From Pseudophaeobacter profundi (GTDB taxonomy: Bacteria > Pseudomonadota > Alphaproteobacteria > Rhodobacterales > Rhodobacteraceae), in contig NZ_JARJEF010000012.1 in assembly GCF_029697505.1 (NCBI RefSeq), forward strand, positions 1-64,000: a DNA stretch of 64,000 nt, in the 5' to 3' direction. Both the position numbers and the translations under genes were made by a program. The notes below the pieces were generated by a model. It did not search any database, had not been told where the DNA came from, and saw only the letters and a program-made list of their open reading frames with translations. Position 1 is the first letter of the stretch. Each line of letters opens with the position of its first letter. Positions 9,672-18,766 of the stretch are shown here, one piece after another.

Positions 9672-11272
9672 GTCAAATCTCCATGATTGCGGGCAAGGGC
9701 CGCCATGACTTGTGCTGCCGTTGCCTTGGTCCAGCGGGATGCGACATGCATGTCGGGACGAATGAGGTATGCGCCATCTGCACCAAGTTGCAGGGCCATA
9801 TCGACCGCCGATCCTGTCGGGATCACAACATTCGTCAATTCATCGTGCGACACGGCCTCGGAAATGGCCGTGCTGCAGGTGACGAGCGTGAAGCCGCTGC
9901 CAAGCAGATCGGTCAAATATCCGCTATGGACACGCACTTCCGGTAATACCGCACCGGGTAATGGGCCACCGTTAAACCCCACATCATCCATTTCGGTGAT
10001 CGGGCTGTCGGAATAGGTGTAAGGCGTCATCTGCCGCGGGTTGGCAAGCTGCCCGGCAAAGGGATGGCGCAGCGCGAGGCTTAGCGCAGCGTCTCTCATA
10101 AGCTGCCAGCCGGGCGTCGGCGGCGTCATGAAACGCGCCGATTTCGAGGCATTGGCAAAGACATCCAGCGTCGCACCGCGGCGCTCTGGTGAATAGCTTT
10201 CGAGCAACGCGTCTTGCGCGCGGCCATCCAGCACCCGCGCGAGTTTCCATGCGATGTTCTGCGCATCTGCCAAACCGTTGTTCAGCCCGCGCACCCCGAA
10301 GATCGGCACGATATGCGCGCTGTCCCCGATGAAAAACACCCGGCCATCGCGGTAGTCGTCCAGCGCCAGGGTGTTGGCGGAATAGATGCTCCACCATTCA
10401 AGATCCCATGTTCCGTCATAGCCCAGATCGTCCAGAACCGCCTGCACCGAAGCGCGTACGGTGGTCTCGGCGATGGCTGCGTCTGCATCTTCGTCGTCGC
10501 GCAGCTGATAATCGATCCGCCAGATGTCGTCGGGTTGCTTGTGAACCAGCACCGTCCCGCCCCGTCGGCAATCCGGATCGAAAAGCGCCCGGCGGATCGT
10601 CGGGTAATCATGCGCCATCTGCACATCGGCGATGACATAGCGGCCTTCATAATTTTCCCCCTTCAGCCGCAGCCCGCGCATCTTGCGGATTGCGCTGCGC
10701 GCGCCATCAGCGGCCAGAACCCAGTCGGCGGTCATCTTGTAGACACTCTGTGGATCGCGCACCGTCAGGCATAGGCCACCGTCCCGATCTTCGATGCCCT
10801 CGACGGTGCTTTGCCAGCGCGTTTCGATCAGCGGTTCCCGTGCGATGGCGTCCCAGAGGAATTGTTCGATGTACTGCTGCTGGATGTTGTACATCGGGCG
10901 GTATTTCTCGTCCGGGCCATCTGGCATATCGAATTCGAGGATCTGTTGCCCCCGGTAGAAGCTGCGCCCCGTCGTCCAGCCAAGCGCCTTGTCGAGAAAA
11001 GGCGCCACAACGCCGAGTCGTTGGAGAATGTAAAAGCTCGACCGCGAGACACAGATCGCGCGGCTGCCGTCGTTGAATGTTGATTTTGCATCGAGGAGCA
11101 CTGATGCGATCCCCTCTCGTGCCAGCGCCAAGGCCGCCGTCATGCCCACCGGTCCCGCGCCAACGATGGCCACGCGCGCGCGCCCCTCAAGATGTTTGCG
11201 GTCTTCCGGGGCTTTGAATTGCGGATAGTCGAAATATAGCGATTGCGTTTCTGCGCGGCCCTGCGGTCTCAT
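9668..11272 (-). CDS. FAD-dependent aromatic-ring monooxygenase (MhpA/PheA type)
   Basis: 534 aa. The GxGxxG dinucleotide fold VGAGPVGMTAAL starts at residue 37, and the second FAD contact GDSAHIVPIFGVRGLNNGLAD lies around residue 315; both are typical of class A flavoprotein hydroxylases such as 3-(3-hydroxyphenyl)propionate hydroxylase. It hydroxylates a phenolic or heteroaromatic ring using NAD(P)H and oxygen; substrate unknown. No ring-cleavage gene lies beside it. It is divergent from a LuxR-type regulator 90 bases away and co-translated with the DUF2783 protein. Confidence 0.85.
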   Translation of the reverse strand: MRPQGRAETQSLYFDYPQFKAPEDRKHLEGRARVAIVGAGPVGMTAALALAREGIASVLLDAKSTFNDGSRAICVSRSSFYILQRLGVVAPFLDKALGWTTGRSFYRGQQILEFDMPDGPDEKYRPMYNIQQQYIEQFLWDAIAREPLIETRWQSTVEGIEDRDGGLCLTVRDPQSVYKMTADWVLAADGARSAIRKMRGLRLKGENYEGRYVIADVQMAHDYPTIRRALFDPDCRRGGTVLVHKQPDDIWRIDYQLRDDEDADAAIAETTVRASVQAVLDDLGYDGTWDLEWWSIYSANTLALDDYRDGRVFFIGDSAHIVPIFGVRGLNNGLADAQNIAWKLARVLDGRAQDALLESYSPERRGATLDVFANASKSARFMTPPTPGWQLMRDAALSLALRHPFAGQLANPRQMTPYTYSDSPITEMDDVGFNGGPLPGAVLPEVRVHSGYLTDLLGSGFTLVTCSTAISEAVSHDELTNVVIPTGSAVDMALQLGADGAYLIRPDMHVASRWTKATAAQVMAALARNHGDLT

Positions 11273-11362
11273 GTGGTGTTCTCCCTCGAATAAGGCGGAA
11301 GATAGCAGGCCGGGCGCGACGCCGTCTGTCCCCTGCCTGGGGGGACATGCTACTGTCTGCGC

Positions 11363-12052
11363 ATGTTACCGGATGCACTTAAGATCGATGCCTGCCTTGC
11401 TGCCCTGGGATCAGAGAGTTTTCCTCTGGTCTATGTCGATTTTGTCGAGACCCTGGGCGTTGACCAGATCATGATTTTTGCCATCGAAGACGCGCGGGCG
11501 CGGTGTCTGCTGTCGTGCCATTACGCCAATGCAGCCCTCGCCGAGCAACTGGCCTCGGCATATCTCGACGGGTGTTTTCTGCGCGATCCGCTGCTGCCTG
11601 ATCTGCGAGAGGCGCGGCCGAACTGCATCGAGCTGCGCACCCTGGAAGAGATCACCGAAGCGATGGACCAAGACTACCGCGAGAGGTTCTTTGATGCGCC
11701 GGGGTTGACAGCAAAGTCCACGGTGCTGGCGGTGGGCGAACGGCTTCGGTTGTTCGTCAGCCTCTATTGTGCCGATACAGGCAATCCCGATCCGGGGCTG
11801 TCACGCCTTGCCGGGCGGTTGGCACTGATGCATTTCGAACGCGCGGAGGACACAGGTATCCCCGCCGCCCTCGCCATTCTTAGCCAGCGCGAACAGGCCG
11901 TCTGCGTTGGTATCCTTTCGGGGCAAAAAGCCGAAGTGATCGCCGCCGACCTTGGTGTTGCGCCCTCCAGCGTGGTGACCTACCGCAAAAGGGCCTACGC
12001 CAAGCTTGGTATCACATCGCGCGCGGGTCTCTTCGCGGTCTGTTCTGGATAG
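11363..12052 (+). CDS. LuxR-type helix-turn-helix regulator
   Basis: 229 aa. The C-terminal LuxR DNA-binding domain covers about 165-225 (LSQREQAVCVGILSGQKAE, then the recognition segment VAPSSVVTYRKRAYAKLGI). The N-terminal 150 residues show no known sensor domain and lack the tryptophan-rich acyl-homoserine-lactone pocket pattern, so it is probably not a quorum sensor. Divergent from the FAD monooxygenase operon, its likely target. Confidence 0.82.
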   Translation: MLPDALKIDACLAALGSESFPLVYVDFVETLGVDQIMIFAIEDARARCLLSCHYANAALAEQLASAYLDGCFLRDPLLPDLREARPNCIELRTLEEITEAMDQDYRERFFDAPGLTAKSTVLAVGERLRLFVSLYCADTGNPDPGLSRLAGRLALMHFERAEDTGIPAALAILSQREQAVCVGILSGQKAEVIAADLGVAPSSVVTYRKRAYAKLGITSRAGLFAVCSG

Positions 12053-12240
12053 CTGTTCCAGGTCCCGTCAACTGGTGAACGAAGCATGGCAGCATAGGGG
12101 CAGGATCGCGTTGCAAAGATCGCTGCGCAGTCCGGTCTTCTGACGCGGTCAATTTCTAGGGTGAGCTTCAGCTGAGCCATGGCCCCCCACCGCGTTCAGA
12201 AACACCGGCGAAGTGATGCATACCCCAGAGGGTAAATCCA

Positions 12241-13002
12241 TCACAGTGCAAGCTGTGCGGTTGGTCCGTCCACGATCATCATGGGGCAGCCCTGCGAGCA
12301 GCGTTCTACCCGGCTGTTGATGCCATAGAGGCGACGGATCAGGTCTGGGGTCAACACGTCAAGCGTTGCACCAGAAGCAAGGATCCGGCCTTCCGCCAGC
12401 GCCACGGTTGCGGTGCAGCAGCGCATCACCTGATTGAGGTCATGCAATGCCAGGACCATCACGGCACCGGTTTGTTCCGCATAAAGCCGAAGTGCCTCCA
12501 GAATCTCGTACTGGCGGTTGAGGTCAAGCGCCGAGGTCGGCTCGTCCATCAGCACCACTTTGGGGCGGCTCACCAGCGTCTGGGCGATGGAAACCGCCTG
12601 CCGCTGCCCGCCAGAGAGTTCCGACAGCTGCTGATCTGCCAAGTGAGAGAGGTTGAAGTGGCGCAGCGTCTCGTCCACCGCGCCCAGTTCTGTGGCCGAT
12701 AGTCGCCAGCCGCCACCGCCCTGTTTCAGTGCCAGAATAATCGATTCATAGACCGTCAGCGCGGCGGTCATGCCCGTGTCCTGCGGCATGTATCGCAAGT
12801 CATGGGCTACCGCCCCCTGCAGCCGGATGTGACCGGTGCCCCGCAAATGTCCGGCGATACGGCGAAACAGGGTGGATTTCCCGGCCGCATTTGCCCCAAC
12901 CAAAGCGGTGAGTGTGCCGCCCTGTATCTCTGCCGTTGCATCGGACAGGATTTTGCGTCGGCCATAGTTTGCGCCGATGTGTTCCAGAGACAGGGCTACC
13001 AT
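12241..13002 (-). CDS. Siderophore-type ABC transporter ATP-binding protein (FecE-like)
   Basis: 253 aa. Walker A GANAAGKS (36-43), signature LSGGQRQ and Walker B VVLMDEPTSALD are present. The end of the protein (VERCSQGCPMMIVDG) is characteristic of FecE/FepC-type ATPases. The start overlaps the permease end by 7 bases. Last gene of a three-gene importer operon. Confidence 0.9.
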   Translation of the reverse strand: MVALSLEHIGANYGRRKILSDATAEIQGGTLTALVGANAAGKSTLFRRIAGHLRGTGHIRLQGAVAHDLRYMPQDTGMTAALTVYESIILALKQGGGGWRLSATELGAVDETLRHFNLSHLADQQLSELSGGQRQAVSIAQTLVSRPKVVLMDEPTSALDLNRQYEILEALRLYAEQTGAVMVLALHDLNQVMRCCTATVALAEGRILASGATLDVLTPDLIRRLYGINSRVERCSQGCPMMIVDGPTAQLAL

Positions 13003-14063
13003 GATTTGCGTCCTTTCGTCAGGATCAGTGCCGCAAAGAAGGGAACGCCCACCAAGGCAGTAATGATGCCGATGGGCAGGACGGCACCGGGCAGGATGGC
13101 TTTGGACAGTACCGAGGTGGCCGAGAGGATCACGGAGCCTGACAGCATCGCGCCGGGGAGAAAGAAGCGTTGATCCTCTCCCAGCAGCAACCGTGCCACA
13201 TGCGGCCCGACAATGCCGATAAATCCGATGGTGCCGACAAAGCTGACGGGTACAGCCGCAAGCACCGAGACCAGGACCAGCGCCTCAAGCCGCAACCGTT
13301 TGACCGGAACCCCCATCGCAGTGGCCCGGACCTCGCCGAGCCGGATTGCTGTTAGCGCCCAGGCGCGACGGGCAAACAGCGGCGTACAGACCACGAGAAT
13401 CGCGGCGGTAACAGCGACCTTGCCCCAGGTTGCCTTGGTCAGGCTGCCCATGGTCCAGAACACCACCGCTGACAAGGCCTGTTCAGAGGCAAAATACTGC
13501 AGCAATGCCAGCGCCGCGTTGAAGGAAAACACCAGCGCGATGCCAAGCAGGACGATGGTTTCCACCGTCACCCCCCGCAGCGTCGAGAGCCCGAAGATCA
13601 GCAGTGACGCAGCCATCGCCATGGCAAAGGCGTTGATTGGCACCATCAGCGCGACCGCGCCGGGAACCAGTGCAACCCCCAGCACCATTGCCAAGGCTGC
13701 TCCGAAACTCGCCGCAGCCGACAGGCCGAGCGTAAAGGGGCTGGCGAGTGGATTCGCCAGGATCGTCTGCATCTGCGCCCCGGCAAGAGACAGGCTTGCC
13801 CCGACAGTCACCGCCAAAAGCGCCATGGGCATCCGGATGTCCCAGACGACAACCCGCATCTGCAATTCGGCGCCCCCCGGCGCAAAAATTGTCTGCAGCA
13901 CATCCCACACGGGATAGCGCGCAGGTCCAAGCGAGACGTCTACTGCCACCGACAGCACCAGTGCGAGTGTCAATCCGACAAGGATTGCGATGCGCCGCGC
14001 CACCAACCTTCGGTAGCTGTGCGTGCTCGCGGCTTCCGGGGTTTGTATTTCCATGGTGGTCAT
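12996..14063 (-). CDS. FecCD-family iron-complex ABC permease
   Basis: 355 aa from the ATG at 14063 (GGAG upstream; the ORF extends 11 codons further without a site). About ten membrane helices with FecCD signatures: LAGAQMQTILANPLASPFTLG near residue 90-110 and GFIGIVGPHVARLLLG in the C-terminal third. It moves a ferric-siderophore, haem or cobalamin-like complex across the inner membrane with the adjacent ATPase and binding protein. Confidence 0.9.
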   Translation of the reverse strand: MTTMEIQTPEAASTHSYRRLVARRIAILVGLTLALVLSVAVDVSLGPARYPVWDVLQTIFAPGGAELQMRVVVWDIRMPMALLAVTVGASLSLAGAQMQTILANPLASPFTLGLSAAASFGAALAMVLGVALVPGAVALMVPINAFAMAMAASLLIFGLSTLRGVTVETIVLLGIALVFSFNAALALLQYFASEQALSAVVFWTMGSLTKATWGKVAVTAAILVVCTPLFARRAWALTAIRLGEVRATAMGVPVKRLRLEALVLVSVLAAVPVSFVGTIGFIGIVGPHVARLLLGEDQRFFLPGAMLSGSVILSATSVLSKAILPGAVLPIGIITALVGVPFFAALILTKGRKSW

Positions 14064-14082
14064 TGTGTCTCCAATGGTGAAG

Positions 14083-14104
14083 GGCGGCCCGGTCACAGGC
14101 CGCC
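14083..14104 (-). terminator. Intercistronic hairpin after the siderophore-binding-protein gene
   Basis: GGCGGCC-N8-GGCCGCC, flanked by AAG/CTT pairing with one bulge, lies between the binding-protein stop (14124) and the permease start (14063). No long U-run, so read-through into the permease is expected. Confidence 0.5.
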
Positions 14105-14123
14105 TTGCTTAAATACGGATGGT

Positions 14124-15260
14124 TTAGTTGGTTGCAGCGTCGCCCAACGAGACCCAGTAGCCGGGCTTGTAGTCCACCGGCAGAAAGCGCCTGTGCAGTT
14201 CTTTCAGCGTCGCTTCGGGATCAAGATCGGGGAAAAGGTCCGGGTGCAGCCAGCCTGCCAGTCTCTGCACGGCGATGAAGCTGTAGGGGGAATTGTAGAA
14301 CTGGTGCCATATGCCATGGACCTGATTATTTTGCACGGCGGTCACGCCGGTAAAGGCAGGCCGTTCTGTCAGGGCGGCAAGCTTGCGCGTCGCTTCGGCA
14401 AGATTAGAACCTGGCCCCATGCCGACCCATGCACCACCGGGCACATAGGCGTCCCAATTGCCGCCAGTGACCACGATCTGGTCCGGGTCAGAGGCGATGA
14501 CTTGCTCTGCGTTTACCGTGCCAAAGGTGCCGGGAATGAACTCGGACCCCATATTGGTGCCCCCCGCAAGCTCTACGAAACGGCCAAAGTTGCCATTGCC
14601 GAAGGACATGCAGCAATCCTCGGAATAGCCGCCGGCGCGCTCGACAAAGACCAGCGGGCGCTTCAGGTCGTCCTGTGCGTTGATGACATCCGTAACGCGG
14701 GCGAGCTGTTCTTGATAGAAGGTGTTGAATTCTTCGGCTTTGCTTTCTTCGCCAAAGAGTTGCCCGATGATGTGCATCGACTGCGACGTATGTTCAAAGG
14801 GTTTCTCACGAAAATCGACATATACGATGGGGATGCCGACCTTGGCCAATTTCTCTTCGTACCCCGCCTCGTCGGTGGCCGCCTTGGCCTCAAGGTTCAT
14901 GATCAAGACATCGGGGTTCAGGGAAACCGCCTGTTCGATATCGAATGAGCCATCCTTGAAACCGCCGAAGGTCGCGATATCCGACAGCTGCGGGAATTTC
15001 TCGGCGTAGATCTCGTAGCTTTCCGGAGAGGCCTGGCGGAAGTCGTCACGCCAGCCAACCACCCGTTCGAACGGGTTTTCGCGGTCCAGCACAGCGGCAA
15101 AGAAGATCTGGCGTCCCTCACCAAGGATGACACGCTCAACCGGGGCGTCGACCGTGACATCGCGCCCTGCAATGTCGGTCACGGTGATCGGGTCGGCAAG
15201 CGCAATGCTTGCAGCAAAGAGGCTTAGGGCGCTGGCGCCGAGAATGGAATGAAGGGTCAT
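14124..15260 (-). CDS. Iron-complex ABC transporter substrate-binding protein
   Basis: 378 aa from the ATG at 15260 (AGGAG six bases upstream; the ORF extends 20 codons further but into a poor start). Signal peptide of about 22 residues ending ALADP. The segment ITVTDIAGRDVTVDAPVERV is the classic opening of class III (FepB/BtuF-like) binding proteins. A Cys-Cys pair (EDCCMSF) in the second half is unusual. It captures a metal complex in the periplasm for the FecCD/FecE pair. Confidence 0.87.
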   Translation of the reverse strand: MTLHSILGASALSLFAASIALADPITVTDIAGRDVTVDAPVERVILGEGRQIFFAAVLDRENPFERVVGWRDDFRQASPESYEIYAEKFPQLSDIATFGGFKDGSFDIEQAVSLNPDVLIMNLEAKAATDEAGYEEKLAKVGIPIVYVDFREKPFEHTSQSMHIIGQLFGEESKAEEFNTFYQEQLARVTDVINAQDDLKRPLVFVERAGGYSEDCCMSFGNGNFGRFVELAGGTNMGSEFIPGTFGTVNAEQVIASDPDQIVVTGGNWDAYVPGGAWVGMGPGSNLAEATRKLAALTERPAFTGVTAVQNNQVHGIWHQFYNSPYSFIAVQRLAGWLHPDLFPDLDPEATLKELHRRFLPVDYKPGYWVSLGDAATN

Positions 15261-15315
15261 GTGGTGCTCCTGAAGAGGGGTCTTGGATGCTCGCCTATTC
15301 TTTCTGAGTTTTTCA

Positions 15316-15333
15316 GTCAACTATAAAGTTGAC
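15316..15333. promoter_or_regulatory. Perfect palindrome between divergent siderophore operon and methyltransferase
   Basis: GTCAACT-ATAA-AGTTGAC: a 7-bp perfect inverted repeat with a 4-base centre, mid-way in the 123-base divergent region. TTGACA at 15329-15334 overlaps its right arm, so a bound repressor would block a plus-strand promoter. Probably an operator. The regulator is not encoded next door, and it does not look like a classical Fur box. Confidence 0.55.
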
Positions 15334-15383
15334 AGTTTTACTATGTTAAGAGTAGTTGGAGAAAACGACACTGGAGCGGCACG

Positions 15384-16148
15384 TTGACATCAAGCAACCG
15401 AGATTTGCGCGACGAAATTCGCGACTATTGGTCTGATCGCGCTGCTACCTTTGACGATGAACCGGGCCACCGCATCGCCGATGGCAGCGAAATGGCCGCC
15501 TGGGAGGCCTTGTTTCGCCGTCATCTGGGGGATGGGGAAGGGCGTGCGCTGCTGGATCTTGCCTCTGGCACTGGCGAGATCGCGCGCCTGTGCCAAAGGT
15601 TGGGCTTTGTGGTGACTGGTCTTGACTGGTCGGAACCGATGTTGGAGCGGGCACGCAGCAAGCTGCCAGAGGTGACCTTTCTACAGGCAGATGCAGAGCG
15701 CACGATGCTGCCATCAGCCAGTATGGATGTGATCGTCACCCGCCACCTGGTCTGGACCTTGGTGGATCCGGCGGCGGCCTTTGCAGAATGGTTTAGCGTG
15801 CTGCGCCCCGGCGGGGTCCTGCTGGTTGTGGATGGTGATTTCGTGTCACGCGGCTGGCTGGCGCGGATGCTCTTGCAGCTGGGATCAGCCGGGCGGCGTC
15901 GGTCCAGTGTTTCGGCCGCTGCCACCCGACACGAAGATATTCTTGCGCGGGTACATTTCAGCGCAGGGGCGCGTGCCGATGCGGTGGCCACGATGCTGCA
16001 GGCTGCCGGATATGGCGAGGTCAGCATCGACACGCGACTTGCATCAATCCACCGCGCACAAGGGGCGCAGTTTGGCTGGCGCAAATCCATGCTGCGCCGC
16101 TCTGAACATCGCTATGCCATTCGTGCCTGCAAGCCGGGGCAGCCCTGA
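15384..16148 (+). CDS. Class I SAM-dependent methyltransferase beside the siderophore importer
   Basis: 254 aa from TTG with GGAG seven bases upstream. Motif I is ALLDLASGTGEIARLC (about 53-68), then TGLDWSEPML and a ubiE/methyltransferase-11-like core; the LRPGGVLLVVDGDF segment is post-motif III. It shares a palindromic control region with the divergent importer, so it may modify or process the imported metal chelate or act under the same metal signal. The substrate is unknown. Confidence 0.82.
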   Translation: MTSSNRDLRDEIRDYWSDRAATFDDEPGHRIADGSEMAAWEALFRRHLGDGEGRALLDLASGTGEIARLCQRLGFVVTGLDWSEPMLERARSKLPEVTFLQADAERTMLPSASMDVIVTRHLVWTLVDPAAAFAEWFSVLRPGGVLLVVDGDFVSRGWLARMLLQLGSAGRRRSSVSAAATRHEDILARVHFSAGARADAVATMLQAAGYGEVSIDTRLASIHRAQGAQFGWRKSMLRRSEHRYAIRACKPGQP

Positions 16149-16238
16149 ATGCGGGTGCCGGATTGCAGAACAGGCCCAGAGGAAAGCGGGCGGGTCACAA
16201 GCGGGTCTGATCGGACAGAGTACACCTGATGGCCTGCC

Positions 16239-17462
16239 TTATGGCAGACCTTTCACCACCCCTTTCGCAACCAGTTTCTGGATATCCGACGCCTGAAGCC
16301 CCAACTGGTCGGACAGAACGTCAAAAGTGTTTTCCCCCAGCATTGATGGCGCTTTGGCTTTGGCCGGACCAAGGCCGTCGAACCGGATCGGACCGCGAAC
16401 CAATTTCATGTCGCCGATTTGCGGATGTGTGATCTCTTCGACCAGCCCCTGTTTGGCAACATGCTCTTGTTCAAGCGCCTCGCCGATGGACAGGATCGGC
16501 GCGCTTGGCACGTCGAATTCTTCCAGTCTTTGCAGCCAGTAGGCGGTGGTGTCTTGGGTCATACGCGCGTGGATGATGGGTTGTAGCGCATCGCGATTGG
16601 CAAGCCGCGCGTCATACAGCGCAAAGCGAGGGTCTTTTATCAGGTCTGCGCGGTCGAGGCAGCGGGCAAAGTTATGCCAGAACCGTTCGGTCAAGCAGGC
16701 CACGATGACGTGCCCGTCCGAGGTTGGGAACGACCCGTAGGGAACGATGCTGGGATGCTGGGTGCCAACCGGTTGCGGGCTTTGACCGGAAACATAGTAA
16801 ATCTGCGAGAGATACCCCTGCAGCGCGATCAGGCTGTCGAGCATTGCAACCTCGATATGCTTGCCGCGCCCTGTGGCGTTGCGTTCATGCAGGGCCGCGA
16901 GCAAGCCAAACAACGAAAAGATACTGCCGGCCATATCGCCCAGGGGAATGCCCAGCTTGTTCGGAGCCTGCCCCGGTTCACAATTGACGCTCATGACGCC
17001 CGACAGCGCCTGCGCCACGATGTCAAAAGCGGGCTTGTCGCCGTGCGGGCTGTTGGCGCCAAAGCCAGTGATCGAACAATAGAGCAACCCTTCATTTTCG
17101 GCGCGCAACGTGTCATATCCGAGGCCCAGCCGATCCATTACACCGGGGCGGAAATTTTCCAGCACAATGTCGCTTTGCTGTGCCAGGTCTTTGGCAATCT
17201 GCATGCCTTCGGGTGATTTCAGATCAAGTGAGATGCTTTTCTTGCTGCGATTGAGTGCGATGTAATAATGGCTCATGCCGTTTTGAAACGGGGGGAAGTT
17301 GCGGGTCTCGTCGCCGGATGTGATCGGTTCGACCTTGATAACTTCGGCGCCAAGGTCCGCCAGAACCATGCTGGCATATGGGCCGGACAGAATGCGTGAA
17401 AAGTCGAGAACTTTGATGCCTGCCAGCGGGCCAGCAGCGGTTTGTTGTTGCGTATCGCTCAT
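16239..17462 (-). CDS. Family III (CaiB/BaiF) CoA-transferase
   Basis: 407 aa. Opens with the typical LAGIKVLDFSRILSGPYASM. The catalytic aspartate is D147 in GDKPAFDIVAQA, and NFRPGVMDRLGLGY is conserved family sequence. It exchanges CoA between a carboxylic acid and an acyl-CoA. It ends the minus-strand operon IclR-thioesterase-transferase and is coupled by ATGA to the thioesterase. With the divergent CoA ligase it gives the island two ways to activate an acid. Confidence 0.9.
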   Translation of the reverse strand: MSDTQQQTAAGPLAGIKVLDFSRILSGPYASMVLADLGAEVIKVEPITSGDETRNFPPFQNGMSHYYIALNRSKKSISLDLKSPEGMQIAKDLAQQSDIVLENFRPGVMDRLGLGYDTLRAENEGLLYCSITGFGANSPHGDKPAFDIVAQALSGVMSVNCEPGQAPNKLGIPLGDMAGSIFSLFGLLAALHERNATGRGKHIEVAMLDSLIALQGYLSQIYYVSGQSPQPVGTQHPSIVPYGSFPTSDGHVIVACLTERFWHNFARCLDRADLIKDPRFALYDARLANRDALQPIIHARMTQDTTAYWLQRLEEFDVPSAPILSIGEALEQEHVAKQGLVEEITHPQIGDMKLVRGPIRFDGLGPAKAKAPSMLGENTFDVLSDQLGLQASDIQKLVAKGVVKGLP

Positions 17463-17887
17463 GATTTTTCTCCCGAAGTCTTTGAAATTTTCATCACTGC
17501 CGAGGCACTTGCGATCAGCCTGTCGTCACAGGTGATGTTGGCATCGACGAACACCAAAGACCGCGTTGCTTGCCGAATTGAAGGCTGGATTGTCAGGAAG
17601 TCTCCAGCATGGGCGACGCCCAGGAAGCGCGTTTCCATTTGCACGGTCACTGTGGGCTGGCGATCTGCCGCGTTCCACGCGGTAATCGCAATCACCTGAT
17701 CCAAAAGACTGGTAAGGACACCGCCGTGAATAATCCCCAGATGGTTCTTGTGGCTTTCATTGGTTTGCAGCGCATACCTGTGCTTGTGCTCCGCACTCTT
17801 GGCGCGCAAAAGCGGACCGATCAGCGCCATGAAGCCGTCAATCTTCATTTCTCGCCACTCTTCCGACGCGATGTCATGTGTCGTCAC
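17459..17887 (-). CDS. PaaI-type hotdog thioesterase
   Basis: 142 aa single hotdog domain. The HGG motif is at 54-56 (LGIIHGGVLTSLLDQ), preceded by N48, with the helix acid D63. These enzymes hydrolyse acyl-CoA, often to free CoA trapped in dead-end esters. Starts 3 bases after the IclR gene and overlaps the CoA-transferase start. Confidence 0.88.
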   Translation of the reverse strand: MTTHDIASEEWREMKIDGFMALIGPLLRAKSAEHKHRYALQTNESHKNHLGIIHGGVLTSLLDQVIAITAWNAADRQPTVTVQMETRFLGVAHAGDFLTIQPSIRQATRSLVFVDANITCDDRLIASASAVMKISKTSGEKS

Positions 17888-17890
17888 GAT

Positions 17891-18676
17891 CTAACTCCCA
17901 GTGTCTATTTGTATTTTTTCGATGTCTTCCCGGATGGCCATCATTGCCTTGACCAATTTGGGGATTTGCTTGTCCTGCAGGCGTTCGGAAATACCGATGG
18001 CCACGATCGAGCGGGTCATCTTGCGGCTGGCGCCAAAGACCGGAACGGCAACAACCGTCACGCCGGAAATATAGCTTCCCTGATCCACCGCGTAGCCAAG
18101 CTCGCGCGCCTTTGCGACTTCTTCGCGCCATTGTTCAAGCGAGGGGGGATGATCCCAGGTCAGCTTGTGGAAGCGCTCTGTCAGCTCTGCATCGTCCTGC
18201 ACGTTGAAGGCGGCGAACAAGCGGCCCGTGGCGCTGATCAGGGCTGGAAAGCGGCTGCCCAGATCCACCTGAAGCCGGAATGGAATGTTGGATTGCGACA
18301 GGGCAATGACCACCATCTGCCCCGGTTCAGACAGTTGGGTGGCAATACCGGTCACCCCGAATTTGTCGGATAGTTCTGACAGTTTTGGCTGAATCAAAAC
18401 CGAGAATGTATTGCGCTGAAGGGCGGCACGCGCGAGGGGCAAAATGCCAATTCCGATCGTGTAGCGCTTCAGATTCGAATCGAATTCAACCAGGCCTTCA
18501 TCTTCGAGAACGCGCAAAATGTGCAGACAGGTGCTGGGGATCAGCCCAAGCTCTCTCGCGATCGGATTTACGCCCACCGGCTCATTCGAGCGGGCCAAAA
18601 ACCTCAATATTGCAAGGGCGCGCGTGACTGCAGGCACCTGCCGTTTGGTTGTGGGTTTCTTGTCGTCGCTTGTCAT
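17891..18676 (-). CDS. IclR-family transcriptional regulator
   Basis: 261 aa. N-terminal winged helix (about 15-75, with NPIARELGLIPSTCLHILRVL) and C-terminal IclR effector domain (about 85-255, including YISGVTVVAVPVF). It heads the minus-strand operon and faces the long plus-strand catabolic operon, so it probably controls both by binding the intergenic palindromes at 18704-18766, with a pathway acid or CoA ester as effector. That target is inferred. Confidence 0.9.
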   Translation of the reverse strand: MTSDDKKPTTKRQVPAVTRALAILRFLARSNEPVGVNPIARELGLIPSTCLHILRVLEDEGLVEFDSNLKRYTIGIGILPLARAALQRNTFSVLIQPKLSELSDKFGVTGIATQLSEPGQMVVIALSQSNIPFRLQVDLGSRFPALISATGRLFAAFNVQDDAELTERFHKLTWDHPPSLEQWREEVAKARELGYAVDQGSYISGVTVVAVPVFGASRKMTRSIVAIGISERLQDKQIPKLVKAMMAIREDIEKIQIDTGS

Positions 18677-18703
18677 TTCAGGCCTCTTTCCAATGTCATT
18701 TCA

Positions 18704-18717
18704 TTGTATATGTACAA
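18704..18717. promoter_or_regulatory. Candidate IclR operator
   Basis: TTGTA-TATG-TACAA, a 5-bp perfect inverted repeat 28 bases upstream of the IclR gene. Its size and place fit a 14-15-bp IclR operator that would also repress the regulator's own promoter. Confidence 0.45.
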
Positions 18718-18730
18718 CAAGATAACCATA

Positions 18731-18766
18731 TTGACAATAGATGATCGTTATCCCTACCCTTGTCAA
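18731..18766. promoter_or_regulatory. Promoter box and flanking inverted repeat of the catabolic operon
   Basis: TTGACA (18731-18736) lies 18 bases from TACCCT (18755-18760), a plausible promoter for the plus-strand operon. A perfect 7-bp inverted repeat TTGACAA/TTGTCAA (18731-18737 and 18760-18766) brackets the same core promoter, so it may be a second regulator site. Confidence 0.4.

Noticed and set aside
11363-12052. Quorum-sensing LuxR
   Set aside because: No acyl-homoserine-lactone pocket pattern in the N-terminal half and no luxI-like gene nearby.
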